NCBI GenBank assembly: GCA_031380225.1
Contig: JANNFX010000180.1
Span: 1 to 8,145 of the forward strand
Reading direction: 5' to 3'
Origin: JANNFX01 sp031380225
GTDB lineage: Bacteria > Pseudomonadota > Alphaproteobacteria > Rhizobiales > Hyphomicrobiaceae
DNA: 8,145 bases
This document shows positions 1 through 5,903 of the stretch, in pieces. The translations under genes and the position numbers were made by a program. Under the pieces are notes generated by a model. It made no database searches. It was not told the DNA's origin and saw only the letters and a program-made list of their open reading frames with translations. Position 1 is the stretch's first letter. Each line of letters opens with the position of its first letter.

Positions 1-54
1 TTTGGCGGCGAGATCGACAGCCGTCACAAACCTTGGTTCTTTGTCGTCAGGTAG
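1..54 (+). CDS. 3' end of an unidentified upstream reading frame (partial)
   Basis: The frame is open from the window edge for 17 codons and ends at a TAG at 52-54, three bases before the ATG of pyrD. The visible C-terminus ends in HKPWFFVVR. It is too short to assign a family. The tight spacing to the next ATG (TAG CCC ATG) is what a co-transcribed upstream gene would give, but a chance open stretch of this length is also quite possible. Confidence 0.3.
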   Translation, partial: FGGEIDSRHKPWFFVVR

Positions 55-57
55 CCC

Positions 58-1041
58 ATGAAAAAGTGGATTGTTCTTGCCTGCCTCGCGGTCGCCGCGA
101 TGGGTCTCAGTTTCCGAAACCCGATCAGCATCGCCGCAGGATTTGATAAGGACGCCCGTGTACCCGACGCCGTGATGGGTCTCGGCTGCGGCTTTGCGGA
201 AGTCGGGACGTTGACGCCGCGCCCTCAAGCCGGCAATCCCAGTCCGCGGGTATTCAGGCTGGTCAATGACAATGGCTTAATCAACCGGTTAGGCTTCAAC
301 AATGGCGGCCACGCCGCTGCCCACCAACGTCTCAAACGGCGCGCTCAGAAGGGGATTGTCGCGGTCAATATCGGCGCCAACAAAGATAGTGCCGATCGAT
401 CTCAAGATTATGTTGACGGCATCAACGCCTTCTCCGGTGTGGCAACACTGTTTACGATCAATATCTCATCGCCGAATACGCCAGGTCTTAGAGATTTGCA
501 GGCGCCAGAAGCACTTGATGAGTTACTCAGCCGAGTGATAGCAGCGCGCGATCTAGCGGTATCATCCGGCAATCTGCGGCGGCCGATTGTTGTCAAAATA
601 GCGCCTGATATCGCGGACGAAGATATTGAGCCGATGGCCGGGCGCATTGTTGCTCATGGCGTCGATGGTATTGCCGTATCAAATACGACTCTGGCACGCG
701 ACCGGCTGATTGATGCCAAAAAATCTGAATCCGGCGGGCTGTCAGGCCGGCCGCTGTTCCATCGCTCAACAGTGATGCTGGCGCGCGTCCATCAGGCGAC
801 GGCCGGGAAAATTCCGCTCATCGGGATTGGCGGCATCGATAGCGGTGAGGCGGCATTGGCAAAACTTGAGGCCGGAGCGACGTTGCTGCAACTTTACACC
901 GGTCTGATCTATGAAGGCCCGGGTTTAATCGGGCGCATCAAATCGCATCTCGCCGCCACCTGCCGCCGAGAAGGGCTATCGTCAATTTCCGCGTTGACCG
1001 GCCGCAAAGCCGCCGAGTGGGCTGCCAAACCGCTGTCTTAA
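58..1041 (+). CDS. pyrD: Dihydroorotate dehydrogenase (quinone), class 2, with an atypical N-terminus
   Basis: PyrD oxidises dihydroorotate to orotate in pyrimidine synthesis, passing electrons through FMN to the quinone pool at the inner membrane. The barrel is intact from about residue 16: GLSFRNP (16-22), the FMN/substrate segment AAGFDKD (26-32), TPRPQAGNP (53-61), INRLGFNN (75-82) and NISSPNTPG (135-143). Ser138 aligns with the catalytic serine of class 2 enzymes. NTT (209-211), GGLSGRPL (226-233) and GIGGIDSG (256-263) complete the FMN site. Class 2 enzymes normally carry about 50 residues before the GL.F.NP motif, forming helices that touch the membrane and line the quinone tunnel. Here only about 15 precede it, and they read MKKWIVLACLAVAA, like a signal peptide. 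The 327-residue length is therefore about 35 below family norm. ATG at 58 follows AGGTAG (48-53); an internal ATG lies at 100, just before the conserved part. Family assignment is firm; activity of this form is uncertain. Confidence 0.9.
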   Translation: MKKWIVLACLAVAAMGLSFRNPISIAAGFDKDARVPDAVMGLGCGFAEVGTLTPRPQAGNPSPRVFRLVNDNGLINRLGFNNGGHAAAHQRLKRRAQKGIVAVNIGANKDSADRSQDYVDGINAFSGVATLFTINISSPNTPGLRDLQAPEALDELLSRVIAARDLAVSSGNLRRPIVVKIAPDIADEDIEPMAGRIVAHGVDGIAVSNTTLARDRLIDAKKSESGGLSGRPLFHRSTVMLARVHQATAGKIPLIGIGGIDSGEAALAKLEAGATLLQLYTGLIYEGPGLIGRIKSHLAATCRREGLSSISALTGRKAAEWAAKPLS

Positions 1042-1061
1042 CGAACTCGCGGCGTAAAAAT

Positions 1062-1937
1062 TCAGCCAAGCCTGGAAATCAAACTTGACGTATCCCAGCG
1101 GCACCCACCGCGGGCTTGCACTTCGGCATAATACGCGTCGACCAATTTCGCGATCTCGAGAGTAGCGCCGTTGCGCGAGGCTTCTTCCATGCAAATGCCG
1201 AGATCCTTGCGCATCCAATCGACCGCAAAGCCGAACTCAAAGCGCCGCTCATGCATCGTTTTCCAGCGGTTTTCCATTTGCCATGATTGGGCAGCACCTT
1301 TGGAAATCGTCGCCATGACCACTTCCAAGTCGAGGCCAGCACATTCGGCAAAGTGGATGGCTTCAGACAGCCCCTGCAGTAAACCAGCGATGGCAATTTG
1401 ATTGACCATCTTGGTCAACTGACCAGCGCCAGATGGGCCGATCAATTGCACTTGGCGGGCATAGGATGCGATCACCGGCTGGGCTTTGGCGAACGGTTTA
1501 GCTGCGCCGCCGCACATGACAGTCAACGTGCCGCTCTCAGCGCCAGCTTGTCCGCCTGAAACCGGCGCGTCAAGGAAATGTAAGCCCTTCGCCGAGGCGG
1601 CTGCATTAAGTTCGCGTGCCACGTCTGCTGAGGCGGTGGTGTGGTCAACGAAGATGCTGCCGGGCGCCATGGTTCCGAATGCACCGCCGGGCCCCGTGGT
1701 GACCGCTCTGAGGTCATCGTCATTCCCAACACAAGAGAACACGATTTCGGCGCCTGTGGCCGCCTCTGCCGGGGTTGCCGCTGTCCCGCCAGAGAAGGAC
1801 TCTTGCCATGCCGTGGCTTTGGCAGCGTTGCGATTGTAAACGGTCACATGGTGGCCGCCAATCTTGACGAGGTGCCCCGCCATCGGGAAGCCCATAATGC
1901 CCAGTCCAATCCAAGCTGCTTTCATAATTTTGCTCAT
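1062..1937 (-). CDS. NAD(P)-dependent beta-hydroxyacid dehydrogenase (3-hydroxyisobutyrate dehydrogenase family)
   Basis: This cytoplasmic oxidoreductase has the family's full length (291 residues from the chosen ATG). A Rossmann domain opens with GLGIMG (11-16). The substrate-binding motif DAPVSGG is at 123-129. The conserved catalytic lysine is Lys176 in GQLTKMVNQ, at the start of the all-alpha C-terminal domain, and RKDLG follows at 243-247. The C-terminus ends in WDTSSLISRL, typical of alphaproteobacterial members. Family members reduce or oxidise small 3-hydroxyacids such as 3-hydroxyisobutyrate, tartronate semialdehyde or succinic semialdehyde; I cannot choose among these. The frame stays open to a TTG at 1973, but homology begins near the ATGs at 1937 (MSKIMKAAW) and 1925 (MKAAW). 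Neither has a clear Shine-Dalgarno sequence, so the start is uncertain by four codons. It converges on pyrD with a 20-bp gap and diverges from the GST gene. Confidence 0.88.
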   Translation of the reverse strand: MSKIMKAAWIGLGIMGFPMAGHLVKIGGHHVTVYNRNAAKATAWQESFSGGTAATPAEAATGAEIVFSCVGNDDDLRAVTTGPGGAFGTMAPGSIFVDHTTASADVARELNAAASAKGLHFLDAPVSGGQAGAESGTLTVMCGGAAKPFAKAQPVIASYARQVQLIGPSGAGQLTKMVNQIAIAGLLQGLSEAIHFAECAGLDLEVVMATISKGAAQSWQMENRWKTMHERRFEFGFAVDWMRKDLGICMEEASRNGATLEIAKLVDAYYAEVQARGGCRWDTSSLISRLG

Positions 1938-2044
1938 TGTAATGTTACTGAACGGCCGATAGCGCGTAGCCAAGCGTCAACCTTGCCATTTCCTGTTATG
2001 TCTTGGCTACAGGCTATTGGCGCCGCAAAGGGGACCCATCTGGC

Positions 2045-2674
2045 ATGGCTCACGATCTCGTCTTTTACACCAACCCGATGTCGCGCGGGCGCATTGTCCG
2101 CTGGATGCTGGAGGAATTAGGCCAGCCCTATCACACAGAACTGTTGTCCTATGGCACGACGATGAAGGCGCCAGAGTATCTGGCCATCAATCCGATGGGC
2201 AAGGTGCCGGCGATTGTCCATCGGGGTACTATTGTGACTGAAGCGGCTGCGATCTGCACCTATCTCGCGGAACTATTTCCAGAGGCTGGCCTCATCCCGC
2301 CGTCAGGCGATCCGCTGCGGGGCACGTTTTATCGCTGGATGTTTTACGCGGCCGGGCCGATTGAGGCTGCGATCACCAACAAGTCCCAGGGGTTTGTCGC
2401 GGCCGAGGGTAAAAGCGGGATGCTCGGCTATGGCAGCTTCGAGCACGTCATGACAACGCTCGATGGCTTGCTCTCAGGTCGCGAGTTCATCGTTGGCGAT
2501 AAATTCTCCGCCGCCGACGTCTACCTCGGCTCACAAATCGGCTTCGGCCTGCAGTTCGGCTCTATCGAAAAGCGGCCGTCGTTCGAAAAGTACTGGGCCG
2601 GAATTTCGGCGCGGCCCGCGGCCGTCAAAGCCCGCGCGATCGATGATGGGTTGATAGCGGCGAGTAAAAAATAG
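2045..2674 (+). CDS. Glutathione S-transferase family protein
   Basis: The 209-residue product has the usual two-domain GST layout. The N-terminal thioredoxin-like domain starts LVFYTNPMSRG, and Ser13 sits where bacterial GSTs place a catalytic Ser or Cys. INPMGKVPAI follows at 48-57 with the cis-proline Pro55 that binds the glutathione backbone, then TEAAAI at 65-70, whose Glu66 contacts the gamma-glutamyl group. The helical C-terminal domain contains the conserved folding motif FSAADVY (154-160). Such enzymes conjugate or isomerise electrophiles with glutathione; the substrate cannot be read from sequence. The ATG at 2045 was chosen because homology begins at once and AAAGGGGA (2027-2034) lies about ten bases upstream. 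The in-frame TTG at 2003 would add 14 residues with no family match. It is divergent from the dehydrogenase gene, with about 107 bp between. Confidence 0.9.
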   Translation: MAHDLVFYTNPMSRGRIVRWMLEELGQPYHTELLSYGTTMKAPEYLAINPMGKVPAIVHRGTIVTEAAAICTYLAELFPEAGLIPPSGDPLRGTFYRWMFYAAGPIEAAITNKSQGFVAAEGKSGMLGYGSFEHVMTTLDGLLSGREFIVGDKFSAADVYLGSQIGFGLQFGSIEKRPSFEKYWAGISARPAAVKARAIDDGLIAASKK

Positions 2675-2697
2675 GCGGCAGACGGCAACCGAATTTT

Positions 2698-2780
2698 TGT
2701 AGGTTGGTGCTGAGCGCAGAAAGGCCAACATCACGCAGCACGATGTTGGGCTTCGCGAAGGCGCTCAGCGCCAACCTACA
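2698..2780. repeat. REP-like intergenic palindrome (two inverted hairpin units)
   Basis: The outer arms, 2698-2717 and 2761-2780, are inverted copies matching at 19 of 20 positions (left arm starts TGTAGGTTGG, right arm ends CCAACCTACA). An inner perfect 8-bp pair, CCAACATC (2725-2732) and GATGTTGG (2742-2749), surrounds a 9-nt loop. CTTCGCGAAG inside the right half is also self-complementary. Elements with GTAGGTTGG ends and GATGTTGG centres are familiar intergenic repeats in several proteobacterial genomes; that part is recall, not a search. It lies between two convergent genes, where its fold could help end transcription from either side. No copy of a transposase is present. Confidence 0.75.
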
Positions 2781-3000
2781 GGTTTTGCGCTCAGAGTTTA
2801 TCGAATGCCTCAGCCCTGCGGATAGCCATGGCAGCTCCGGCGAACACCGGAACCTAAGTCATGGATTCCGGCCTGTCGAATTTTTTTCGGGCAGCGCCTC
2901 GCAACGAAAGTGGGGCGATCTGATGGGTGTCCCGCCACACGCGCGGTGCGATCCGGCGCGTCTACGCCGCAGCGGCGTGCAAGAAATTATGCGCGCCTGT
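2781..3000. other. Intergenic stretch without a recognisable gene
   Basis: Open frames here overlap the palindrome or run antisense to the coiled-coil gene, and none resembles a protein family I know. A small palindrome, ACGCCGC-A-GCGGCGT (2964-2978), lies just past the stop of the minus-strand coiled-coil gene. It has no T-run after it, so it is at best a weak transcript end. Around 2836-2870, words such as ACACCGGAAC and ATGGATTCCGG resemble dispersed intergenic repeats of Bradyrhizobium-like genomes. Confidence 0.4.
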
Positions 3001-3231
3001 TCAAACCGGCGCATCCACCAACTCCAGCCGCCGCTCGCTGCGGTCGAGACGGCCGCTTTGTTCGAGGAGGGCGCCGTAGATGTTGTGTATGTCTTGCTGC
3101 AGGGCAACCATGTGACCGCGCATTGCTGACAACTCTTCGCGGATGCGCCGCACGTCCTCGCTGGTACGCGCGCCTTGCTCTTGGACCTTTTTTAATACGT
3201 CAAGAAGCAGTTCGTTGGTGACCTCGGGCAT
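3001..3231 (-). CDS. Small coiled-coil protein of unknown function
   Basis: The 76-residue product is soluble, highly charged and mostly helical, with heptad-like spacing of Leu/Ile/Val through about residues 7-72 (VTNELLLDVLKKVQ, then LSAMRGHMVALQQDIHNIYG, then RLDRSERRLELVD). It has no catalytic motif, signal peptide or membrane segment. Similar short proteins starting near VTNELLLE.LK are, as far as I recall, common hypothetical proteins in Bradyrhizobium-type genomes; this could not be checked. AAGGA lies about nine bases before the ATG. The start is only 12 bases after the purS stop, so it is probably translated from the purC-purS transcript. A dimeric or trimeric helical bundle is likely; the role is unknown. 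Confidence 0.7.
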   Translation of the reverse strand: MPEVTNELLLDVLKKVQEQGARTSEDVRRIREELSAMRGHMVALQQDIHNIYGALLEQSGRLDRSERRLELVDAPV

Positions 3232-3243
3232 GACCGGGATCCT

Positions 3244-3486
3244 TCAGAGATTAATCTCGAAACTATAATTCTCAATCACCGTATTGGCGAGCAGGACTTT
3301 GCACATCCGCTCGACTTCGGTCTCGGCTGAAGCCTTGTCGGTGGCGGCCAAGTCGACTTCGATGTACTTGCCTTGGCGGACGTCGTTGACGCCAGAAAAT
3401 CCGAGCGACGCCAGAGCGCCCTGGATGGCCTTGCCCTGCGGGTCAAGGACGCCGTTTTTTAAGGTGATGCGGATACGGGCTTTCAT
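3244..3486 (-). CDS. purS: Phosphoribosylformylglycinamidine synthase subunit PurS
   Basis: PurS is the small dimeric subunit that joins PurQ (glutaminase) to small-type PurL (synthase) in the ATP-dependent conversion of FGAR to FGAM, the fourth step of purine synthesis. The 80-residue product has the family's length and pattern: a strand ARIRITLKNGVLDPQGKAI (3-21), then LGFSGVNDVRQGKYIEVDL (28-46), and the closing VIENYSFEI (70-78). The ATG at 3486 is chosen because homology begins there and GAGGA lies four bases before it. The longer frame to 3528 only reads through the heptamer repeat. It follows purC, and its presence implies separate purQ and purL genes elsewhere, since neither is in the window. 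Confidence 0.93.
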   Translation of the reverse strand: MKARIRITLKNGVLDPQGKAIQGALASLGFSGVNDVRQGKYIEVDLAATDKASAETEVERMCKVLLANTVIENYSFEINL

Positions 3487-3495
3487 GTGGTCCTC

Positions 3496-3576
<81 letters not shown>

Positions 3577-3581
3577 CATCT

Positions 3582-4376
3582 TCAATTCGGTTTCCCGGTT
3601 GGGTTGGTCGACGACGCCACCAGCACTGGGCCGGAGCCCTTAGGGCGCGGGTTCTCAGTCAGGACACCCAAGCGGCGCGCCACTTCCTGATAAGCTTCGA
3701 GAAGCCCACCCATATCGCGGCGGAAGCGGTCCTTGTCGAGCTTATCAGACGTGTTGATGTCCCAAAGCCGGCAGCAATCGGGACTGATCTCATCGGCCAG
3801 CACAATGCGCACCTGCTCGTCAGCCCAGAGCCGGCCAAACTCGACCTTGAAGTCGACCAGCCGGATTCCGATTCCCAGGAACAGCCCAATCATGAAGTCG
3901 TTGATGCGCAGCGCGAGCTGCATAACTTCCTCAATCTCCTGCGGGCTCGCCCAACCGAAGGCGGTGATGTGCTCTTCGGTGACCATCGGATCGTTGAGCT
4001 TGTCGTTCTTGTAATAAAATTCCACGATCGACCGCGGCAGTTGCATGCCTTCTTCAAGGCCGAGCCGGGTCGACAGTGAGCCGGCCGCAACGTTACGGAT
4101 CACGACTTCAAGCGGGATGATTTCGACTTCGCGAATGAGCTGCTCGCGCATGTTCATACGCTTGATGAAGTGCGTCGGCACACCGATCTCGCCGAGACGC
4201 AAGAAGATGTACTCAGAAATCCGGTTGTTGAGCACGCCCTTGCCTTCGATCAACGCATGCTTTTTGGCGTTGAACGCGGTGGCGTCGTCTTTGAAATGTT
4301 GGATCAGAGTGCCAGGTTCCGGACCCTCATAGAGTACCTTCGCCTTGCCCTCGTAGATGCGCCGCCGCTTGTTCAT
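3582..4376 (-). CDS. purC: Phosphoribosylaminoimidazole-succinocarboxamide synthase (SAICAR synthetase)
   Basis: PurC ligates aspartate to CAIR using ATP, giving SAICAR, in cytoplasmic purine synthesis. The 264-residue product opens with the typical RRRIYEGKAKVLYEG (4-18), which forms the ATP-binding region. IQHFKDDATAFN follows at 25-36, then the first family signature IPLEVVIRNVAAGS (87-100), the second LVDFKVEFG (173-181) and DEISPDCCRLWD (195-206). The last 15 or so residues are a loose Ser/Pro/Asn-rich tail. ATG at 4376 was chosen because homology starts there and AGGA lies three bases upstream. The frame stays open to 4493, but the extra 39 residues match nothing in the family. It is the first gene of a minus-strand purC-purS unit and diverges from the ATPase zeta gene, an arrangement I recall from related rhizobial genomes. 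Confidence 0.95.
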   Translation of the reverse strand: MNKRRRIYEGKAKVLYEGPEPGTLIQHFKDDATAFNAKKHALIEGKGVLNNRISEYIFLRLGEIGVPTHFIKRMNMREQLIREVEIIPLEVVIRNVAAGSLSTRLGLEEGMQLPRSIVEFYYKNDKLNDPMVTEEHITAFGWASPQEIEEVMQLALRINDFMIGLFLGIGIRLVDFKVEFGRLWADEQVRIVLADEISPDCCRLWDINTSDKLDKDRFRRDMGGLLEAYQEVARRLGVLTENPRPKGSGPVLVASSTNPTGKPN

Positions 4377-4858
4377 AGATCCTGGTCCCTTGAAGATCAC
4401 GTCCTGGCACTCACTATTACTCGTCTCGACCGTCGCGTCGCTGGTATCATCGTCACGTAACCCAACACCAATATAGGTGTTGCGAGACACCACGCCATGC
4501 GGCCAGCTGATCCTTTGATTCTATTGCAACTTTTTGGTTGCTTTTCGAATTTGGGGAGGTTTCGGCCGGGCCGAATTTCTGTCGCTCAGACTAGCCGAAC
4601 CAGGGGCGATAAACAATGAAATCGAGGCCGCATCCCCGGACTTGGTTCACGCGGCCGCAACCCGTTGATTTCCCGGCCCCGGCGGGCTAGGTGCCAGGAA
4701 ACGCCGCAGGAGTCGCGGTTTTACCCAACTTGCAAAGGTTATGAACAAAAATGGAACATTAACCAGTTGCCGACGCTTTGTGCTTGCCCCGGTTTTGTAT
4801 GTCCTTGCAACCTGGACGACAACGCCCCACCTCTAAAAGACCAATATTGGAGACTGCC
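4377..4858. other. Divergent purC / zeta-subunit intergenic region
   Basis: This 482-bp region should hold both promoters. I see no convincing -35/-10 pair for purC. Small inverted repeats are GCAAC/GTTGC (4526-4541) and TTCGGCC/GGCCGAA (4561-4575). A LexA-box-like site is at 4743-4757 and a 31-codon open frame at 4741-4836. No tRNA-like or other RNA gene fold was recognised. Confidence 0.5.
4743..4757 (+). promoter_or_regulatory. Candidate LexA (SOS) box upstream of the zeta-subunit gene
   Basis: The site reads GAAC-AAAAATG-GAAC, an exact match to the GAAC-N7-GAAC (GTTC-N7-GTTC) direct repeat recognised by LexA in many alphaproteobacteria, with an A-rich spacer. It lies 101 bases before the zeta-subunit ATG. 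A CTTGCA at 4729-4734 could be a -35 element, which would put the box across the spacer and -10 zone. Eight fixed bases can occur by chance in a window this size, so this is a candidate only. Confidence 0.35.
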
Positions 4859-5185
4859 ATGACCAGCTTTGATGATCGCGAAAAAGGCTTCGAGAAGAAG
4901 TTCGCCCATGACGCGGATCTGAGGTTCAAGGCTGAGTCACGCCGCAATAAAATGCTGGCCGAGTGGGCTGGCGCGCAACTTGGCTACACCGGCGCGGCGA
5001 TGGACGACTATATCAAGGCCGTCCGCAAAGCCGACTTCGAAGAGAAGGGCGACGACGATGTGTTCCGAAAAGTGAAGGGTGATCTTGACGCCAAGGGCCT
5101 CAAAGTCGCCGACGCTGACATCCGCAAAAAAATGGGCGAGTTCCTGGCCAAGGCCGTGGAAGAGGTTGAATCCGCGAAGGGCTGA
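4859..5185 (+). CDS. F1Fo-ATPase inhibitor subunit zeta (DUF1476)
   Basis: The zeta subunit of alphaproteobacteria binds the F1 part of ATP synthase and, in Paracoccus denitrificans, blocks ATP hydrolysis through its N-terminus while allowing synthesis. The 108-residue product is the usual length and begins with the family hallmark MTSFDDREKGFEKKFAHD (1-18), the segment corresponding to the inhibitory region. LRFKAESRRNKMLAEWAG (21-38), DFEEKGDDDVFRKVKGDL (59-76) and a C-terminal helix follow. GGAG (4849-4852) lies six bases before the ATG. The frame extends upstream to 4778, but the extra residues lack homology. Rhizobial members can be weaker inhibitors than the Paracoccus protein, so the strength of inhibition here is unknown. 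Transcription ends at the hairpin at 5221-5252. Confidence 0.93.
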   Translation: MTSFDDREKGFEKKFAHDADLRFKAESRRNKMLAEWAGAQLGYTGAAMDDYIKAVRKADFEEKGDDDVFRKVKGDLDAKGLKVADADIRKKMGEFLAKAVEEVESAKG

Positions 5186-5220
5186 ACATTCAAAAATTGC
5201 ACAATAAAAATCGCAAAATG

Positions 5221-5252
5221 AAAAACGGGGCCATCGGGCCCCGTTTTTTTTT
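5221..5252 (+). terminator. Rho-independent terminator after the zeta-subunit gene
   Basis: ACGGGGCC (5225-5232) pairs with GGCCCCGT (5237-5244) around the loop ATCG. The stem can extend with A5221-A5224 against the T-run to about 12 bp. Nine Ts (5244-5252) follow. The A-rich left side gives a U-tract on the other strand too, so it may also stop the convergent minus-strand gene ending at 5268 from reading through. Confidence 0.92.
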
Positions 5253-5267
5253 ACAACCGTGCGAAGT

Positions 5268-5840
5268 CTAGTTCTTCGCCGTTTTGACTTTTGAAGTCTT
5301 TGCTGAAGCCACTTTCCTTTTTACTGGCGCGTCAGCCTTTTGTTTCCAAGCCGCAACCTTGGGGCCGGACTTCGCATCTTTCACGGCAGGCTCTGACGAC
5401 TTCGAGGCAGCAGCCGTTTTCACCTTAACTGCAGCCTTGGCACTCGCCACTGACGGTTGTTCACGTTTGATGGGCGCAACGATCGGCTCGATCAATGCAG
5501 CTTTGGGAGCAGCACCAGTTGGCGCCAGCTCAGGCGCATGGGCCGACACAGTATTTGCAGTTTCAGATGGCTTCGGTTCAACAACCACATTGCCAGCACC
5601 ACTCAGCGATCCAGTCACGGGTACAGGTGGTGGTTCGACCGCCGCAGCTGCTGGAGTAGAATTTGGTGCTTGTTCAGCCACGATAACGACGTTGGCGAGG
5701 GCGCTTAACGGCAACGGTGCCGCCCGTTCAGGAGCCGGACCAATGCCCTCATTTTGCGCGACCGCAATCGAGCCCGCTCCAAACACGATGATGGCGTTGA
5801 ACAAGGCGCTTGATAGCGCCCAAACTCGAGTACGCGGCAT
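5268..5840 (-). CDS. Secreted or anchored Ala/Pro/Lys-rich protein of unknown function
   Basis: The 190-residue product starts with a probable Sec signal: MPRTR, a hydrophobic core VWALSSALFNAIIVFGAGSI (7-25 region), then AVA before Gln29, a good signal-peptidase I site. The mature part is low in complexity: an Ala/Pro/Val-rich stretch (about 35-130), then a Lys/Ala-rich tail (135-190) with 15 lysines and one arginine, resembling histone H1-like tails. No enzymatic motif is seen. ATG at 5840 is preceded by GAGAGG at a six-base distance, and the signal peptide begins there; the frame stays open to 6086 without sense. A promoter and a hairpin over the ribosome binding site lie just upstream. 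A cationic, disordered, envelope-exposed protein is the best description; its partner could be an anionic polymer such as peptidoglycan or polysaccharide, but that is a guess. Confidence 0.75.
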   Translation of the reverse strand: MPRTRVWALSSALFNAIIVFGAGSIAVAQNEGIGPAPERAAPLPLSALANVVIVAEQAPNSTPAAAAVEPPPVPVTGSLSGAGNVVVEPKPSETANTVSAHAPELAPTGAAPKAALIEPIVAPIKREQPSVASAKAAVKVKTAAASKSSEPAVKDAKSGPKVAAWKQKADAPVKRKVASAKTSKVKTAKN

Positions 5841-5845
5841 GACAC

Positions 5846-5859
5846 ACCTCTCGGGAGGT
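5846..5859 (-). promoter_or_regulatory. Small hairpin covering the ribosome binding site of the Lys-rich protein
   Basis: On the mRNA, ACCUC and GAGGU pair around a CCGA loop. The GAGAGG Shine-Dalgarno sequence lies in the right arm, so folding would hide it and may limit translation. The five-bp stem is short, so the effect could be modest. Confidence 0.35.
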
Positions 5860-5874
5860 CCAATCGATTCAAGT

Positions 5875-5903
5875 TTTATAGCCCAAATGGGCCGCAAGCG
5901 GAA
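5875..5903 (-). promoter_or_regulatory. Candidate promoter of the Lys-rich protein gene
   Basis: On the minus strand, TTCCGC (5903-5898) and TATAAA (5880-5875) are separated by exactly 17 bases, about 35 bases before the ATG. The -10 is strong and the -35 weak. The spacer contains GCCCA-TT-TGGGC (5881-5892), directly next to the -10, which could serve as an operator. Confidence 0.5.

Noticed and set aside
58..110. Lipoprotein signal (VLAC) at the PyrD N-terminus
   Set aside because: The cysteine is at residue 9, too early for a working lipoprotein signal, and Leu at -2 fits the lipobox poorly.
2704..3129. 141-codon plus-strand open frame after the GST gene
   Set aside because: It begins inside the REP-like palindrome and ends antisense to the coiled-coil gene, with no family resemblance and no ribosome binding site.
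4377..4493. 39-residue N-terminal extension of PurC
   Set aside because: Family homology and a Shine-Dalgarno start at 4376; the extension matches nothing and is ordinary leader sequence.
4526..4575. Two small inverted repeats as terminators
   Set aside because: The stems are only 5-7 bp, the second has almost no loop, and neither ends a known gene.
4759..4764. CtrA half-site TTAACC
   Set aside because: Only one half-site is present; a second TTAA at the right distance is missing.
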